Positions 25,146-36,800 of a stretch of DNA of 48,710 nt are shown in pieces. Every line of letters begins with the position of its first letter. The stretch's first letter is position 1. The notes under the pieces are model-generated. The model saw only the letters and a list, made by a program, of their open reading frames with translations, made no database searches and was not told the DNA's origin. Origin of the DNA: Chytridium lagenaria (Eukaryota > Chytridiomycota > Chytridiomycetes > Chytridiales > Chytridiaceae); the NCBI GenBank assembly GCA_025449115.1, contig JAHLKC010000207.1, forward strand, positions 1 to 48,710. Direction: 5' to 3'. Both the position numbers and the translations under genes were made by a program.

Positions 25146-25228
25146 ATTTTTTTGGCAGAGGAACTGAAAGTCAAATTTAGTATCCTTGAGAGCCACATGT
25201 GGTATACTATTGGGAGGTGGGAAAAGTT
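25146..25228. repeat. dispersed repeat, copy 2
   Basis: Second copy of the sequence at 19563-19645, with GAGGAACTGAAA, TATCCTTGAGA and ATGTGGTATAC. Same strand and same preceding T-rich tract as copy 1. Confidence 0.7.
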
Positions 25229-25664
25229 TAGGTTTGTCAATAGTTTTAAAGGGGAAAGAGAAAAGTGGGCTATGAAGATAAAATTGCAGTGACCTTGAAA
25301 AGGTTTATACTACATGGGGGTGCCCGAGGGGTTATCAATTTTTTTGTGTCACTTGACTTAATATGAAATGTAGCCTCGTTGCGCTGATTACAGAACAGCA
25401 ATTACCCTCAAGGAAATTGTCAAAATTGACAGACGTACAAGCCTCGGAAGTTACAAATTTTATTAAGTAATAATTAGTAGACTTGTCACAGGTCTACGGC
25501 AAGATCTAACGGATAGATCATACTCAAATTTTGCAGAGACGTAGTAATCACGTTGTGCTATAGAATGTATGATTCAGAATCATACCATGGAAGTAAGGTT
25601 TATTATATCATTGATGGTTTTAACGTCAAAATTCAAGTTTTTTAACGGTAACGCCTGAATATAA

Positions 25665-26235
25665 CGTGAACGAACGGATAAAATTTTGTGATACTCTCCA
25701 CAAACATAGATTCAAATACATTAAAGAAAGTGATTAATCAAAATAAGGTCATACAAGTAACACATATTAAGTAACTCGCTTCCCGAGTGGAACCGTACTT
25801 AGTGATCGGGATTATTTACTTAGGAACGTAAACTTTGCTGACACACAGTGCAAAAACTAACGGATAAAATCTTGTCATACTCTCCAGACATATACATTTA
25901 TATCTAAAAATATATATAATTGCATTAAAGTATGGTGATACAAGTAATTATTATTAAGTGCTCACTCTCCCGAGTGTCAACGACTTGGTGATTGCGATAT
26001 TATACTTAAGAACGTAAACTTTGTCGACACACAGTGGACCTAAAACAGACAGAATCTTGTCATACTTTACAGCCATACAGATTTGTATCAAAAAAAATAT
26101 ATACATGTATAAAAATATGGTGATACAAGTATTGGTTATTAAGTGCGAACCCTCCGGAGTGTCAACAGCTCAGTGATCGGGATATTTTTCTTGAGAACGT
26201 AAACTTTGTTGACACAGAGTGGAAGATTGAATGAT
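25665..26235. repeat. about 185-bp tandem repeat, 3 copies
   Basis: GAACGTAAACTTTG recurs at 25824, 26010 and 26195. CATACTCTCC or CATACTTTAC, GGTGATACAAGTA and AGTGATCGGGAT recur at matching offsets. The units have diverged by perhaps 15 to 20 percent, so the array is older than the LTR element. It ends about 190 bp before the recombinase relic. Confidence 0.9.
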
Positions 26236-26422
26236 GAAAGTTTTGTCCTAACTTTTATTTGATATGAGGAATCAATTGCAGTTATGAAATGAAGGTGTCC
26301 GACCTTACTGATCATATGTCAAGATCTTGTAAATAAAAAAATTTTCTCTGGTGACAAATACCTCAAAATCAAATGAGTTTAACCGAGTGATATTGACAGA
26401 ATTACATGAAGGCTGCATTTAA

Positions 26423-26850
26423 ATGCTCTTTGATCTCGGGAGCTCTTTTGACGCCTTAAAATGCCTTTACCAGTATGCAAGAGACAGATCAGCAAATTAC
26501 ACGGATCGCCGCAGTTGGCTTTTAGTCCTGTTCTCTTTTCTGATGCTTCTTCGCCGCTGCGAGGTTTTGCATATAAGATGGAATGACATACACTTTGAGA
26601 ATCTGAAGACGAACGAGACTGTGTGTGAGACGGTGATTATACGCATCAGGAGGCAGAAAGGAATGTCAGTGCGAAGTAAAAACGCACGTCTTCCCAATTA
26701 CCTTCGTCTTAAGCGTAACGACAGTGCTGAGTGGCTGTGTCCTGTTCGCGCTCTCGTCCACTATCGGTATTCTTTTCCTTTCTTTCAACAATGACGACGG
26801 CCTGACGAAGCCTTCCTTTGAGCAACTTTACTATAATATAAAGTGCATGA
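26423..26850 (+). pseudogene. tyrosine recombinase relic (Crypton/DIRS-type)
   Basis: The frame from 26423 gives FDALKCLYQYARDRSANYTD, then WLLVLFSFLMLLRRCEVLHI followed by RWNDIHFENL. This is the box-I region of tyrosine recombinases, where the Arg in LLRRCE is the first catalytic residue. RIRRQKGMSVRSKNA and CPVRALVHY follow, as in eukaryotic Crypton or DIRS recombinases. After one shift near 26790 the frame reads NNDDGLTKPSFEQLYYNIK and stops. The second catalytic block (HxxR, then H and Tyr) is absent, so the copy is inactive. Family-level choice between Crypton and DIRS is inference. Confidence 0.6.
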
Positions 26851-27207
26851 GAGAGGTGTGTAAGTGAGGGAAGGGTGAAAATACTCACATTCCGTTTGTT
26901 TTAAGGCTTCATTTACTTCCTTCTTCAGAGTTTCAGGATCCTTCACGGGCATAAGCAAAAGTTGCAGGTTGGTCATTGGTGATTGCATCACAATGACTGG
27001 AGAGGAAGGGTCATGCATGTAATGACTCTCTTGCTTAGCTTTAGCAAGTTTCTTTTTAGAGAGGCTCTTCTCTGATCTGTTCTTTACAAGAACCCTTTCC
27101 TTGCGTGCTGACGGCTCTCCAGCTGGTTTCCCCATATTTTGGTTGTACATATTTAAACATGTTTGACAATAATAATTTAATAATAAAGGTTCACGATCAT
27201 CCATCAA
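26785..27207 (-). CDS. hypothetical Lys-rich protein, unrecognised
   Basis: A 140-codon minus frame starts MMDDREPLLLNYYCQTCLNM at 27207, with a basic centre (SEKSLSKKKLAKAKQESHYM) and VKDPETLKKEVNEALKQTEC. Only its 3' end overlaps the recombinase relic on the other strand. The Met start, CxxC pair and lack of low complexity make it plausible, but no family is recognised. It could be an accessory gene of the same decayed element. Confidence 0.35.
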   Translation of the reverse strand: MMDDREPLLLNYYCQTCLNMYNQNMGKPAGEPSARKERVLVKNRSEKSLSKKKLAKAKQESHYMHDPSSPVIVMQSPMTNLQLLLMPVKDPETLKKEVNEALKQTECEYFHPSLTYTPLSCTLYYSKVAQRKASSGRRHC

Positions 27208-29995
27208 CCAACATTGAGGGGTAGCTGGGATAGTATCACCTCATCTGCTGGCCAGTCAGCAAACCTCATTTCGTTCATTCAATGACACTCAACTTCCAGG
27301 GTATATTTGCGATCATCGACTGGCCACCCATTAAAGTGGTTGTGCTCTACAGACCATGGAGATGTGGATGGCGGTGAGGAAATGGGAGGGAGAGAGGGGA
27401 GGAAACGAGAGACTTGGCGCGCAGTCTTTAAAGGCAGCTGCCCCATCTTCATCAAGAGAAACTGGTGGTGGTGGTTGTGGTCATCGTCGTCGTCGTCAAC
27501 GCTGCACTCCATCGCCTTCTCGGTCTACCTCATCTTCATTGTCCTTATCCTCGACAATCCTTATCATCTCGTAGCCGAACATGGTCGTTCCAATTGTGAA
27601 ATGACGAGATCTAGGAGTCGTGATGGTGGAGGGAGGAGTTGACGGAGGCATTCGAGATCAAGGACGAGGTCGCGGTCGAGGAATAGGAGAGGGAGGAGGT
27701 GACAATGTGGGGGTTTTGTTGTTTGGTTTGTTTTTTTCGTTGATTGTAGCGTTTGATGGAATGGTGTTCTTTTATTGTTTTGTAAAAGGGGATTTTTCTG
27801 GTTGACATTAAATGTGATGGTATGTATAAATATATTTATTTAATTATGTTTATGGGTTGCTGTATTTGTTCTGTTCTTTCTTGGCCTTGATCCTTGGGTT
27901 AATTATATATACAATAATCAAAATGTATTTCGTATTTCTATATAACACTCCCAAACTCCACTCCCGCCCCACACTATAACCGCAAACCTCTCCGCCAACC
28001 CGCCCCTCCAACACTACCCCCCATCACCACAAACCCTCCCGGACCCAACCCCAACCCCAACATCAACCCTCCCAACCCCCACAACGCCCCCCCAACCCTC
28101 CCCATCCGTCCATCCGTCCCCCGCCGTCAACAAAAAACCGCCGTCCCATTCAACACTGTCAACGTCGCCGACGTCACCGACATCGCAGCCACAAGCTCCT
28201 CCCCCCTCAACCTCCGTCCACACTATTGTCTTGAATCGTGGCCGCGTGAAGGATGCGGGCGTCATGAGGGGAGTAGTTTGTTGTAATTGTCGACCATTTA
28301 TCACGGTCACGTCGTATCGAAGTGTCTTCGAGGAGTCAGCGGTCCAGGGGCGTTGCGTCTGTGTGTCAGCGGACACCTCGATCCCGCCTACAACGAGGAG
28401 GTGTCGCGCATTAATACCCGATATAGCGATGCGTGGTGTTGGAGGAAAGGGGAGGGTGATAATGGGGTGGTGTATTTACCCCCATCAGGTCTCAATGACT
28501 CTGGAGAGCTTTGCCTCGATCCATTAACAGCCCCACTTCTATCTCCAATAGTCAGCGTTCACCCCCAACCGCCGCCATGTCCTTCAACGCTATCTTTTAC
28601 ATTCTGTGTACATTGCAGTGTTTCACGAAGAGGATAGTGAACAACCCAGGCACGGCTCCAAAGAGCTAGACACAATTGCCAACCGTTATCAAGATGTCCG
28701 GAAGGCAGGGAGAGAGGCGACAGCGACAAAGAGGATATCCACGACACAGCTTTTAAGCATCACACTTAATTGTAATAAATACATGTTTACCTAATAAGTA
28801 AATAATAAAAAATTAATAAAAATTTGTACTACATATAAATGCATTATTGTGCCCAATTTTGATACTTCATTTTTTCTCCTTTTCCTTAACCCCCCTCCAG
28901 CTCCCAGCTCACCTCCAGCTCCACCATCCTAAACCCTCCTCACTCTCACGTTTTTGTTGTGGTTCTGATGGAGTTCAACTCTCCATCAGAGCAAGTCCGG
29001 TATGCAGAAGACGGTGTTCGCTGAGGCATTCGACCAGCATTCGAGATAGGCAGTGGGTGGAGGTGTTGGTTGGGCTGATCAACAACCATCACTGAACCCC
29101 ATTAGCTGAATGTTGGTTGGTGTTATATGATGCACATGAGCTCCAACGTCCTCATTTACTCCTGACTAAATATCGTGATATTTTGGGCTTTTGTGGCTTT
29201 GTTTGTGTTGGCACTCGTGGGATATTATTGATTTGAATGTAGACGGGGTTATATCCCATAGTATAAAACCGACGACAAGTAATAAAAAAACGATGTTTAT
29301 AAGGCGTGTACGCCGTATACGGTCGGATACGGGGTTTATTCATGCTGACGCAATCCTGGTTTGTCGACGAATAAAATACTGTCGGTTACACTGTCGGTTA
29401 CGGCAGTTCGGTGCTAATACTAAGATACAAATTTGTTCGTTGTTTGTGGTGCGACTGTTTTCTGGCATCAGCTGGCCGTAAGGGGTGGTACGGTGGTATG
29501 ACGATTTTACTAATTTAATATTACTCAATGATCAATTTGCGTTCGCTGTAACCACCCTCCATATACTAAGAGCAACCAGTGACAAATGCATGCATCCCTT
29601 CGCCTTTTATGCACCTGTCTATCATTAAATACATTCACTATACAGTAATATATTATTTGGTATTTTTATCAATCCATCCAAACAATTAAGCATTTATTGC
29701 CCATCATTGAATATTAATATATTTTTTATTTACCATATCAGAAGCAATGATCCGCTTCAAGAATCGTATCTCACTCATCATGAACTGTATTACTATGTTT
29801 TATTTCTTTAATTGGATTATTTGAATGATTCGATGTTGTATTGTTAAACGAAATATCAATGATAATGTACATCTATTGAATATGGAAACTTAGCTTCGTT
29901 AATACCAGAACATGCTGCAATAGAGGATTCAATATCTTTCGGAAGCCATATATTGTTGCTGACTCCGACTCCAATTTGACTTGTGAAAAATTTGA
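27208..29995. other. no recognisable gene; C-rich tract and AT-rich DNA
   Basis: Overlapping ORFs on both strands (27279-27808, 28014-28747) have no domain content and arise from biased composition. 27950-28250 is a strongly C-rich, G-poor tract on the + strand. A GTC trinucleotide run is near 27485. 29250-29360 contains the leader word AAAACCGACGACAAGTAA (from about 29265) followed by CGTATACGGTCGGATACGGG, like the blocks at 20.1 and 42.0 kb. 29530-29990 is AT-rich with nothing visible. Confidence 0.5.
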
Positions 29996-30262
29996 CAGTA
30001 ACCAATAAAACTCTTACGGCGAGAATAATGGTTGACCGTCGTTTACGCCTACATACTACTGGTATCCGCGGCACACCATTAGTGACGTCCGCGTACGGCT
30101 GCATAATTATAATTACACTGGTCTTTTCACAGTAACCAATATAATTCTTACGCGAGAAGTAATGGTTGACCGTCGTTTACGCCTACATACTGCTGTTATC
30201 CGCGGTACACCATGGGTGACGTCCGCGTACGGCTGCATAATTGTAATTACACTGGTCCTATG
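29996..30262. repeat. 134-bp tandem repeat, 2 copies
   Basis: CAGTAACCAATA starts at 29996 and 30130. Both units contain TAATGGTTGACCGTCGTTTA, TATCCGCGG and GACGTCCGCGTACGGCTGCA. A third, diverged version starts near 30437 and carries the 10-bp minisatellite. Confidence 0.9.
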
Positions 30263-30308
30263 TGATGGTTAGAGACATTTTAGTATATTACTAATTTTAC
30301 AGAATTTG

Positions 30309-30783
30309 TCTTGGAGTTCGACGTGGCCGTTGTCTTATTACGAAGGACGCTCAGGTGAGCTGCTCAGATGAACTGTATTCCGTAGAAGAAAACGGGACTC
30401 TCCCAAATGTTTTAACAGCGAACATGGACTCAAATTCTTACGGCGGGAAGTAATGGTTGACGGCTGTTGACGCGTGTATACTATTGATTGTAACGGTATG
30501 CCGTTGGGGACAACTGCGTACGGCTGCGTACGGCCGCGTACGGCTGCGTACGGCCGCGTACGGCTCTGTAGGGCGGCGTACGGCTTTGTACGGCTGAGTA
30601 CGGCTCCGTACGGCTGCGTACTAATATTTACACCGGTCAATAAAAGACAATTTATTAATTCAAATCTTAAAGCCTTCGTCTTGGACTTCGACGTGGGCTT
30701 TGTCTTCTTACATAAGGACGCTCAGGTGAACTGTATTCCGTAGACGAAAAACGGGACGCTCCCAAATGCGATGACGGTGAACG
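30309..30783. repeat. compound repeat, two copies of a 110-bp module
   Basis: GTCTTGGAGTTCGACGTGG at about 30308 and GTCTTGGACTTCGACGTGG at about 30678 start similar modules. Each continues with GGACGCTCAGGTGA, AACTGTATTCCGTAGA and an ACGGGAC..CTCCCAAATG end. The intervening DNA is the diverged 134-bp unit plus the 10-bp minisatellite. Confidence 0.8.
30523..30622. repeat. 10-bp minisatellite, about 10 units
   Basis: Units of the type TGCGTACGGC run without spacers. Variation is confined mostly to the first three bases while GTACGGC is kept. Short ORFs through it repeat Pro-Tyr-Ala because the 10-bp unit cycles all frames; they are not genes. Confidence 0.95.
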
Positions 30784-30857
30784 GCGGCTAGATATCCTAG
30801 GCTAGGACGTGAACGGTGGGAAAACTCCGACTGCGGAGATCGCGAACGACCATTTGA

Positions 30858-30887
30858 TTAGGGTTAGGGTTAGGGTTAAACCTAACC
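30858..30887. repeat. interstitial telomere-like repeat
   Basis: TTAGGGTTAGGGTTAGGGTT is followed at once by AAACCTAACC, so a short forward run meets an inverted partial run. TTAGGG is the usual fungal telomere repeat. It directly abuts the 340-bp satellite. Confidence 0.85.
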
Positions 30888-30888
30888 T

Positions 30889-31608
30889 CTTGCACGCGTA
30901 ACACGCGTTGCCATGGTGCTAGAGCAAGTCACCGACACATAAAAGCAAAAATAAGGGACAGCGGCACGTTGGGAGCGGCAGCTTGTTGCAACCGCTTAGG
31001 GACCATCATCCATGGATAGCATGTCGCCATAGCTTCAAAATGACATATCAACCACTGCTGTAGCGCGTTGGGAAGGGACTGCGTTACTGTTCACAATGCT
31101 TTTTTTCGCTAAGTTGGACTTTGCATCAAAAATCTTCGGCACCCGCAGGAAGGTTCAACCAAGCATGCTCCCATTAATCGAATGCTGTTCCTTAGGTAAA
31201 CACGGTCCAGCAATCCAATGGAAATGGTCTTGCACGCGTAACACGCGTTGCCATGGTGCTAGAGCAAGTCACCGACACATAAAAGCAAAAATAGGGGACA
31301 GCGGCACGTTGGGAGCGGCAGCTTGTTGCAACCGCTTAGGGACCATCATCCATGGATAGCATGTCGCCATAGCTTCAAAATGACATATCAACCACTGCTG
31401 TGGCGCTTGGGAAGGGACTGCGTTACTGTTCACAATGCTTTTTTTCGCTGAGTTGGACTTGGCGTCAAAAATCTTCGGCACCCGCAGGGAAGGTTCAACT
31501 AAGCATGCTACAATTAATGGAATGCTGTTCCTTAGGTAAACACGGTCCAGCAATCCATTGGAAATGGTCTGCACGCGTAACACGAATTGCCATGGTGCTA
31601 GAGCAATC
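30889..31608. repeat. 340-bp satellite, 2.1 copies
   Basis: TTGCACGCGTAACACGCGTT occurs at about 30890 and 31230, and a third, shorter copy begins near 31569. Copies 1 and 2 are nearly identical, differing by a few substitutions and short indels. ORFs read through it on both strands without domain content. Confidence 0.92.
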
Positions 31609-33225
31609 GCAATTAATAAACGGTGGCAAACGATGAGTGCAACGGAATCGGGACAGTCATCTGATAATGGTCCTAAATGTGTTTGCTTCTACACGCGTCA
31701 CATTATTAATTGGTAAACGGCGGAGCATGGTCCGTCAGTGTCAAGCGTTATTGCAGAGCATTATAAAGTAAAAGAAATAGTAGTATAGAAGCCCAAATCG
31801 GTTACTGCCGCAAACAAACACGTTGAAATTTTTACTCTCGGGAATCTGACAACTGAGAGTAATGTTTACCAACTTGGAGGCAATGCGGGATAGACCACTG
31901 GCGAAATGGGAAAAGTACAAGCAGAGGGAAATGGCAAAAAAGGGCCTTAATTATACTAGATATGGTATAGGTAGGTTTTTTTTGCTTATTCTTTTATCTA
32001 GTGTTTACTTTTCATGAGGGGGTTATGTGGAAACGGAAATGTCTTGGGAGCGCCATCCATTGAGTGAAGAGATTCATGGCAGTGGGGTAGACAACGTCCG
32101 ACTCAACAACAGCAGCAATGTGACTACTGGCCTTGATGATGATGGCAACTTGGACTTTTCTGCCTTGGATCCTTATGACTCTGCTTTGCTTCAAGAAGAT
32201 CCGTTCTTGAATGACGGAGTGCCAAGGGTCATGCATCTGCCCGGCGCTGACCGAATCGGCTACGGTGAAAATATGTTAAGATTTTTCCGTAACATTGGTC
32301 GCTTTAACTAATACGTCTATAGCTCTGATGCCGATCGTCGCAAAGTTTTAATTGAGTACAAGGAGAGAATTCTAAATCTTGAGACTTTGTCGGCACCACG
32401 GCCAAAAGATTTTTTATATTGCAAGACTACCAACGTGAGCCAAAGATAACTCAAGTAACCTGATTCCTCCTTTCGTTAACTAACTTTAAAGAAAACAAAA
32501 TTTGTATCCGTTCAAATATACAATGCGGGTGAAGAATTAGAACGAATTGAATGCAACTGCTCTCGAGCAATTGCTGGGTGCATTCATAAAGATGCTATTC
32601 CTTATGTCCGGCACCATATTCGCCACCCTATGGGTAGGTTGTCCAATTTCTGTCAAAGTAGTACTGACGTCTACTGGCGTATGCGGCGGTGTTTAAACGT
32701 TTTCGAGAGACACCCGTCGCTAACGCTGGTTGACGGCAGTTTACTAGCGTATACGTCTGATACAGTCTTCATTATACTTTATACAACTATAGATAATGAC
32801 CCCGTCATTGGATTACACTTCACCCCGAAATACAAGATATTCGCTGTTTTGGATGATGCAATCCATTAGGCTCTCAGTGGGTTATAACGCGTCTGTTTGT
32901 CAACAGCAATCGCAAGGTCTCATTCCATTGTCAAGGGATCCGATGCAGAAACGGCAAGATTGATGTGAACCCATGCCGTCACATAGAAATACTAAGAATG
33001 CCGATCCTGTTAACCTCAGTTTCTCTGTCAGTGCGGTCGCTCAAGAAGATGATATTAAAGACTCATCCATATCGTGGAAGCCTATACCACCACCTTTTTC
33101 ATCGCTTATCACTTTGGAAAATCTGAGGGAGGAAGATCTTTGGCCGCAAAGAGTTTTCAGAGCAGCGGAGGCGGCATTCAGAACTCCGGGCGCAGTGTTT
33201 TACCTTGAAAACGACTCGCAGTGTA

Positions 33226-33230
33226 TATGT
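33226..33230. repeat. target site duplication TATGT (left)
   Basis: TATGT abuts the left LTR and recurs directly after the right LTR at 39060-39064. Five bases is the normal size for copia elements. Confidence 0.95.
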
Positions 33231-33748
33231 TGTTAAAGTACAATAGCTAGAGTGACGAACAAAAGTGCATGGCGGGCAAGAGCCCCCAGCCAAGGGTAGG
33301 AATGACCTACCTCTTTATTGATTTAGTAAGTGTTTAAAGTGAAAGTCTAATGCGGGGTTTTACTTAATGTATTCAAAAAGCTTAATAATAAATAAGGGAA
33401 CAGACTCCCTTTTATACGATTACATGTGTGTCTTTAATTGTTCTTCCTTCCTCACGATACTTTCCGTCTAGACTAATCCATCCACCTAGCTTTCCCTCCA
33501 AGACACACAGCACACCCCGCATACCACTCCACCTATCCAATATCCCATCCACCCGTCTACAACTGATAACGAAGTGGGCGTTCCTTCTTGGTGGTGAAAC
33601 TGGCTGATACCAACACCACGAGAGATTCTCGGTGGTTAGGCACTTCACCCGTCTCAACAACCAAAAGGGATGAAACAGTAATAAAGAAACTGACAAACGC
33701 GGAAACAAACAAAACAAATAACAAAAGAAATGTAGACGAACTTCAACA
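33231..33748 (-). repeat. 3' LTR (element sense)
   Basis: 518 bp bounded by TGTT..AACA. Matches 38543-39059 except for one extra C near 33523. Contains GCTTAATAATAAATAAGGGA, likely promoter or polyadenylation sequence. Confidence 0.97.
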
Positions 33749-33760
33749 CTCCCCCTCACC
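33749..33760 (-). other. polypurine tract
   Basis: GGTGAGGGGGAG in element sense directly abuts the 3' LTR, the expected site for plus-strand priming. Confidence 0.85.
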
Positions 33761-33862
33761 GCCAAGAAGGGAATGGAACTGGGATAACAAAAATGGAGTA
33801 AAGAGAAAAAGAAGGTAACAAAAGAAATGAAAAATTAATATGAGGTCCTTTTGTCCAGCGCA

Positions 33863-36800
33863 CTATGGTATCCTCGAGGTAAGACCATATGCCGTGCGTA
33901 GGTACTCGAAGCGAATACGTTCGAGTCCTTTGGTGAGGGAATCTGCTAGGTTTTCTTGAGTCGACACTCTGTCAAAGGTGACAGCACGGGAGGTCAGCTT
34001 CTCCCGAACGAAGTGAAACTTTATGTCGATATGCTTGGTCCGTTGATGGTGTTCTGGGTTTCGCGCGATGACCAAGGCTGCGTTATTGTCGGTGAGGATC
34101 TTTATGGGTTTCTCGGCGGGTAGGTTCAGATCCGCTAAGAGCTGACGAAGCCAGATGGCTTCAGTTGTTGCAAAATACAAGGCCATGTATTCTGCTTCCA
34201 TGGTGGATGCGGCGACGGTAGGTTGAAGCTTCGACTTCCAGGAAATGGCTGTCCCGTTGACGGTGAAAACGTAGCCGGTTGTGGACTTCCTGTTGTCGAG
34301 GTCGCCTGCCCAGTCGCTGTCGGCGTATCCAAGGATCTTGAAAACAGGTCGTCGTTGGAAAATGAGTCCGACATCTTGCGTGCCGGCAAGGTACCTGAGG
34401 ACACGCATACCAGCGATCCAGTGGCCTCTCTGAGGTGTCTCGAGGTAACGAGAAAGAACAGAAACGGCAGGGTAAAGATCAGGACGAGTGCCGTTCGCTA
34501 TGTAGAGTAGAGACCCCACCAATGCACGATAATCAAAGTGCTTGGGGAGCGACTCCCCCTGACCCATGTGGGTCATGTCCTTGCGCAAAGGTTGGCGAGA
34601 GTCCAGAGGGGTGGTGACGGGCTGGCAGTCTTGCATGCCAAATCTTGCCAAGACTGCAGAGATGTGGCCCGGCTGACTAAGCTTGAGGGTACTACTTGAG
34701 CGTGAGATCTTGAGGCCTAAGAAGTTTGTCGGTTCACCAAGGCTGGTGATATCGAACTTGTTCTTGATCATCGATAATACCAGCGAGCAGATGGTGGGGT
34801 TGGAACAAAAAATGATGAAGTCATCGACGTAGAAGATGATGATCACCAAGGTATCTTTGATGTAGCCGACAAAGACACAATCGTCGGCTGCTGCCTTTCG
34901 CAACCCCATCTCTGCAAGATGGGTTGTGAAAGTATTGTACCATTCCCTCCCACTCTGCTTGAGGCCGTATAGGGTCTTCTTCATCTCGCACACCAAATCC
35001 TCCTTCCCAACGATCTCGTATCCAGGAGGTTGCCTCATGTAGACAACTTCGTCCTTACTCAACGTTGAGTTCAGGTAAGCAGCTTTAACGTCCCCTGCTA
35101 GTGCCGTCCAGCCGTATTGGTTTGCGATGGCCAGGATGACTCGTAAAGATGCTTGCTTCGCGACTGGAGAGAACGTTTCATTGAAGTCGATGCCTGGGAT
35201 CTGAGTGAACCCCTGGGCAACAAGTCGGGCCTTGTAACTTGTAGGTTTACCGTCCGCGTCGCGTTTGAGCCTAAGAACCCACTTGCATCCAATCTTCTTG
35301 CGGCCGGGTGGTAGCTTTGTGAGGGACCAAGTTTGACGGTGTTTGAGGCTGGTGAGTTCGGCTTGCATTGCGGATATCCACTTGCGTTTGTCGGCGCTGG
35401 CTAGGGCTTCTTGCACAGTCGGTTCATCTGGGTTGGCAGCGGATCGGTGGTTTGCTTTGAGGGCGCGTGGGTTGCTTGCGGATCGGTTGAACTGCTTGTC
35501 GTTCTTGTCGTATGAGAGGATTTGAGGTTGGAACTTTTGTCGGTTGGATCGTCGAAGGGTGGTTCCTGGTTCTGCGGATGGTGAAGGTGATGGAGGGTCT
35601 TGGCGGTTGTTGAAAGATGGTCTGGTGCCGTAAGTTCTTGGGGTGCTGCTTCCGAAACCTCTTGGCGTGACAAAGGTGTCCGAGGGAGTTGATTGTGGTG
35701 ACCACGGATCTCTAGGTGGTGTTGAAGGAGGAGTCGAGGGAGGAGCATCGTAATCTTCTTCATTCTCCCCCTCCCACTCCCTTGAATCCGACGGTGCGTC
35801 CAGGTCCTCCGAAGGCGTTTCTTCATGTTCTTCACGCGAGTTTGGGTCAATGATAGGGTTTTGAGGGTGTTGGGAGAGATTTTCAGGTTGGGGATGGGAT
35901 TCAAGATCATCGTTTTGGGGTGGGGATAGTGGATCAGAGGGGTAGTAGTTTCATTAAGGTAAGGGATAGAGTGGGATTGAGAGGAATTAAAGTGAACGGG
36001 GGCTGTAACAAACTGTGTTTCCCTGAAGATGACTGAGGTTGAATTGAAAGGGGGTCCAGTTGGTTGTAGCTTTTCGTTCACGGGGACAACGACATAGGCT
36101 GATGACTTGCTGCCAACATATCCAAGGAAGAGGCATCGGATGGATCGGTCGGAGAACTTGGTCTTGCGGTTTTCTTTGTTAATGTGAGCAAAACAAAGCG
36201 ATCCCCAGATACGAAGGCTTGATATGTCTGGCTTGATCTTGGTCATCAGCTCGTGCGGGGTAAGTTGTCGTCCAGATGCGGGTGATCGATTTAGAAGGAA
36301 AGCGGCGGTTTGTATAGCGTAACCCCAGTAGCGCGTAAGGGTTGTAGGTGCTTCTCGCAACATTGTTCTTGCTTTACCAACAATCAAACCAACAGCTCTC
36401 TCAGCTACTCCATTCATCTCAGGGGTGTAAGGAACGGTGGTCTGGTGTTGGATCCCTTGCGTTCTGAAATAGTTTGTAGATTCAGTAGAGATGAATTCCC
36501 CACCACCATCCGAGAACAACGTCTGAACCTTGTGATGTGTCATTCTTTCGAACAGGTTGATGCAGTCCTTGATGCGGTCAAATGCGTCGTTCTTGTGATT
36601 TAGGAGGTAAACTACGTAAAGTCGCGTAGCAACGTCCACAATGACGAGAATGTAACGCTGCTTGTTGATGGTTTCAGGATGGGGTCCAGAAAGATCGACG
36701 TGGACCATTTGGAGCGGCTTGAGGTTGTGGTGGTATTCCTTGGGCGGGAACGGTCGTCGCTTCGAGGTGGTCATGGCACATGTCTCGCAATTGAGCTTGT

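Noticed and set aside
27279..28747. Several overlapping ORFs of 60-120 codons
   Set aside because: They arise from G- or C-rich tracts on both strands; no consistent exon chain or domain could be assembled.
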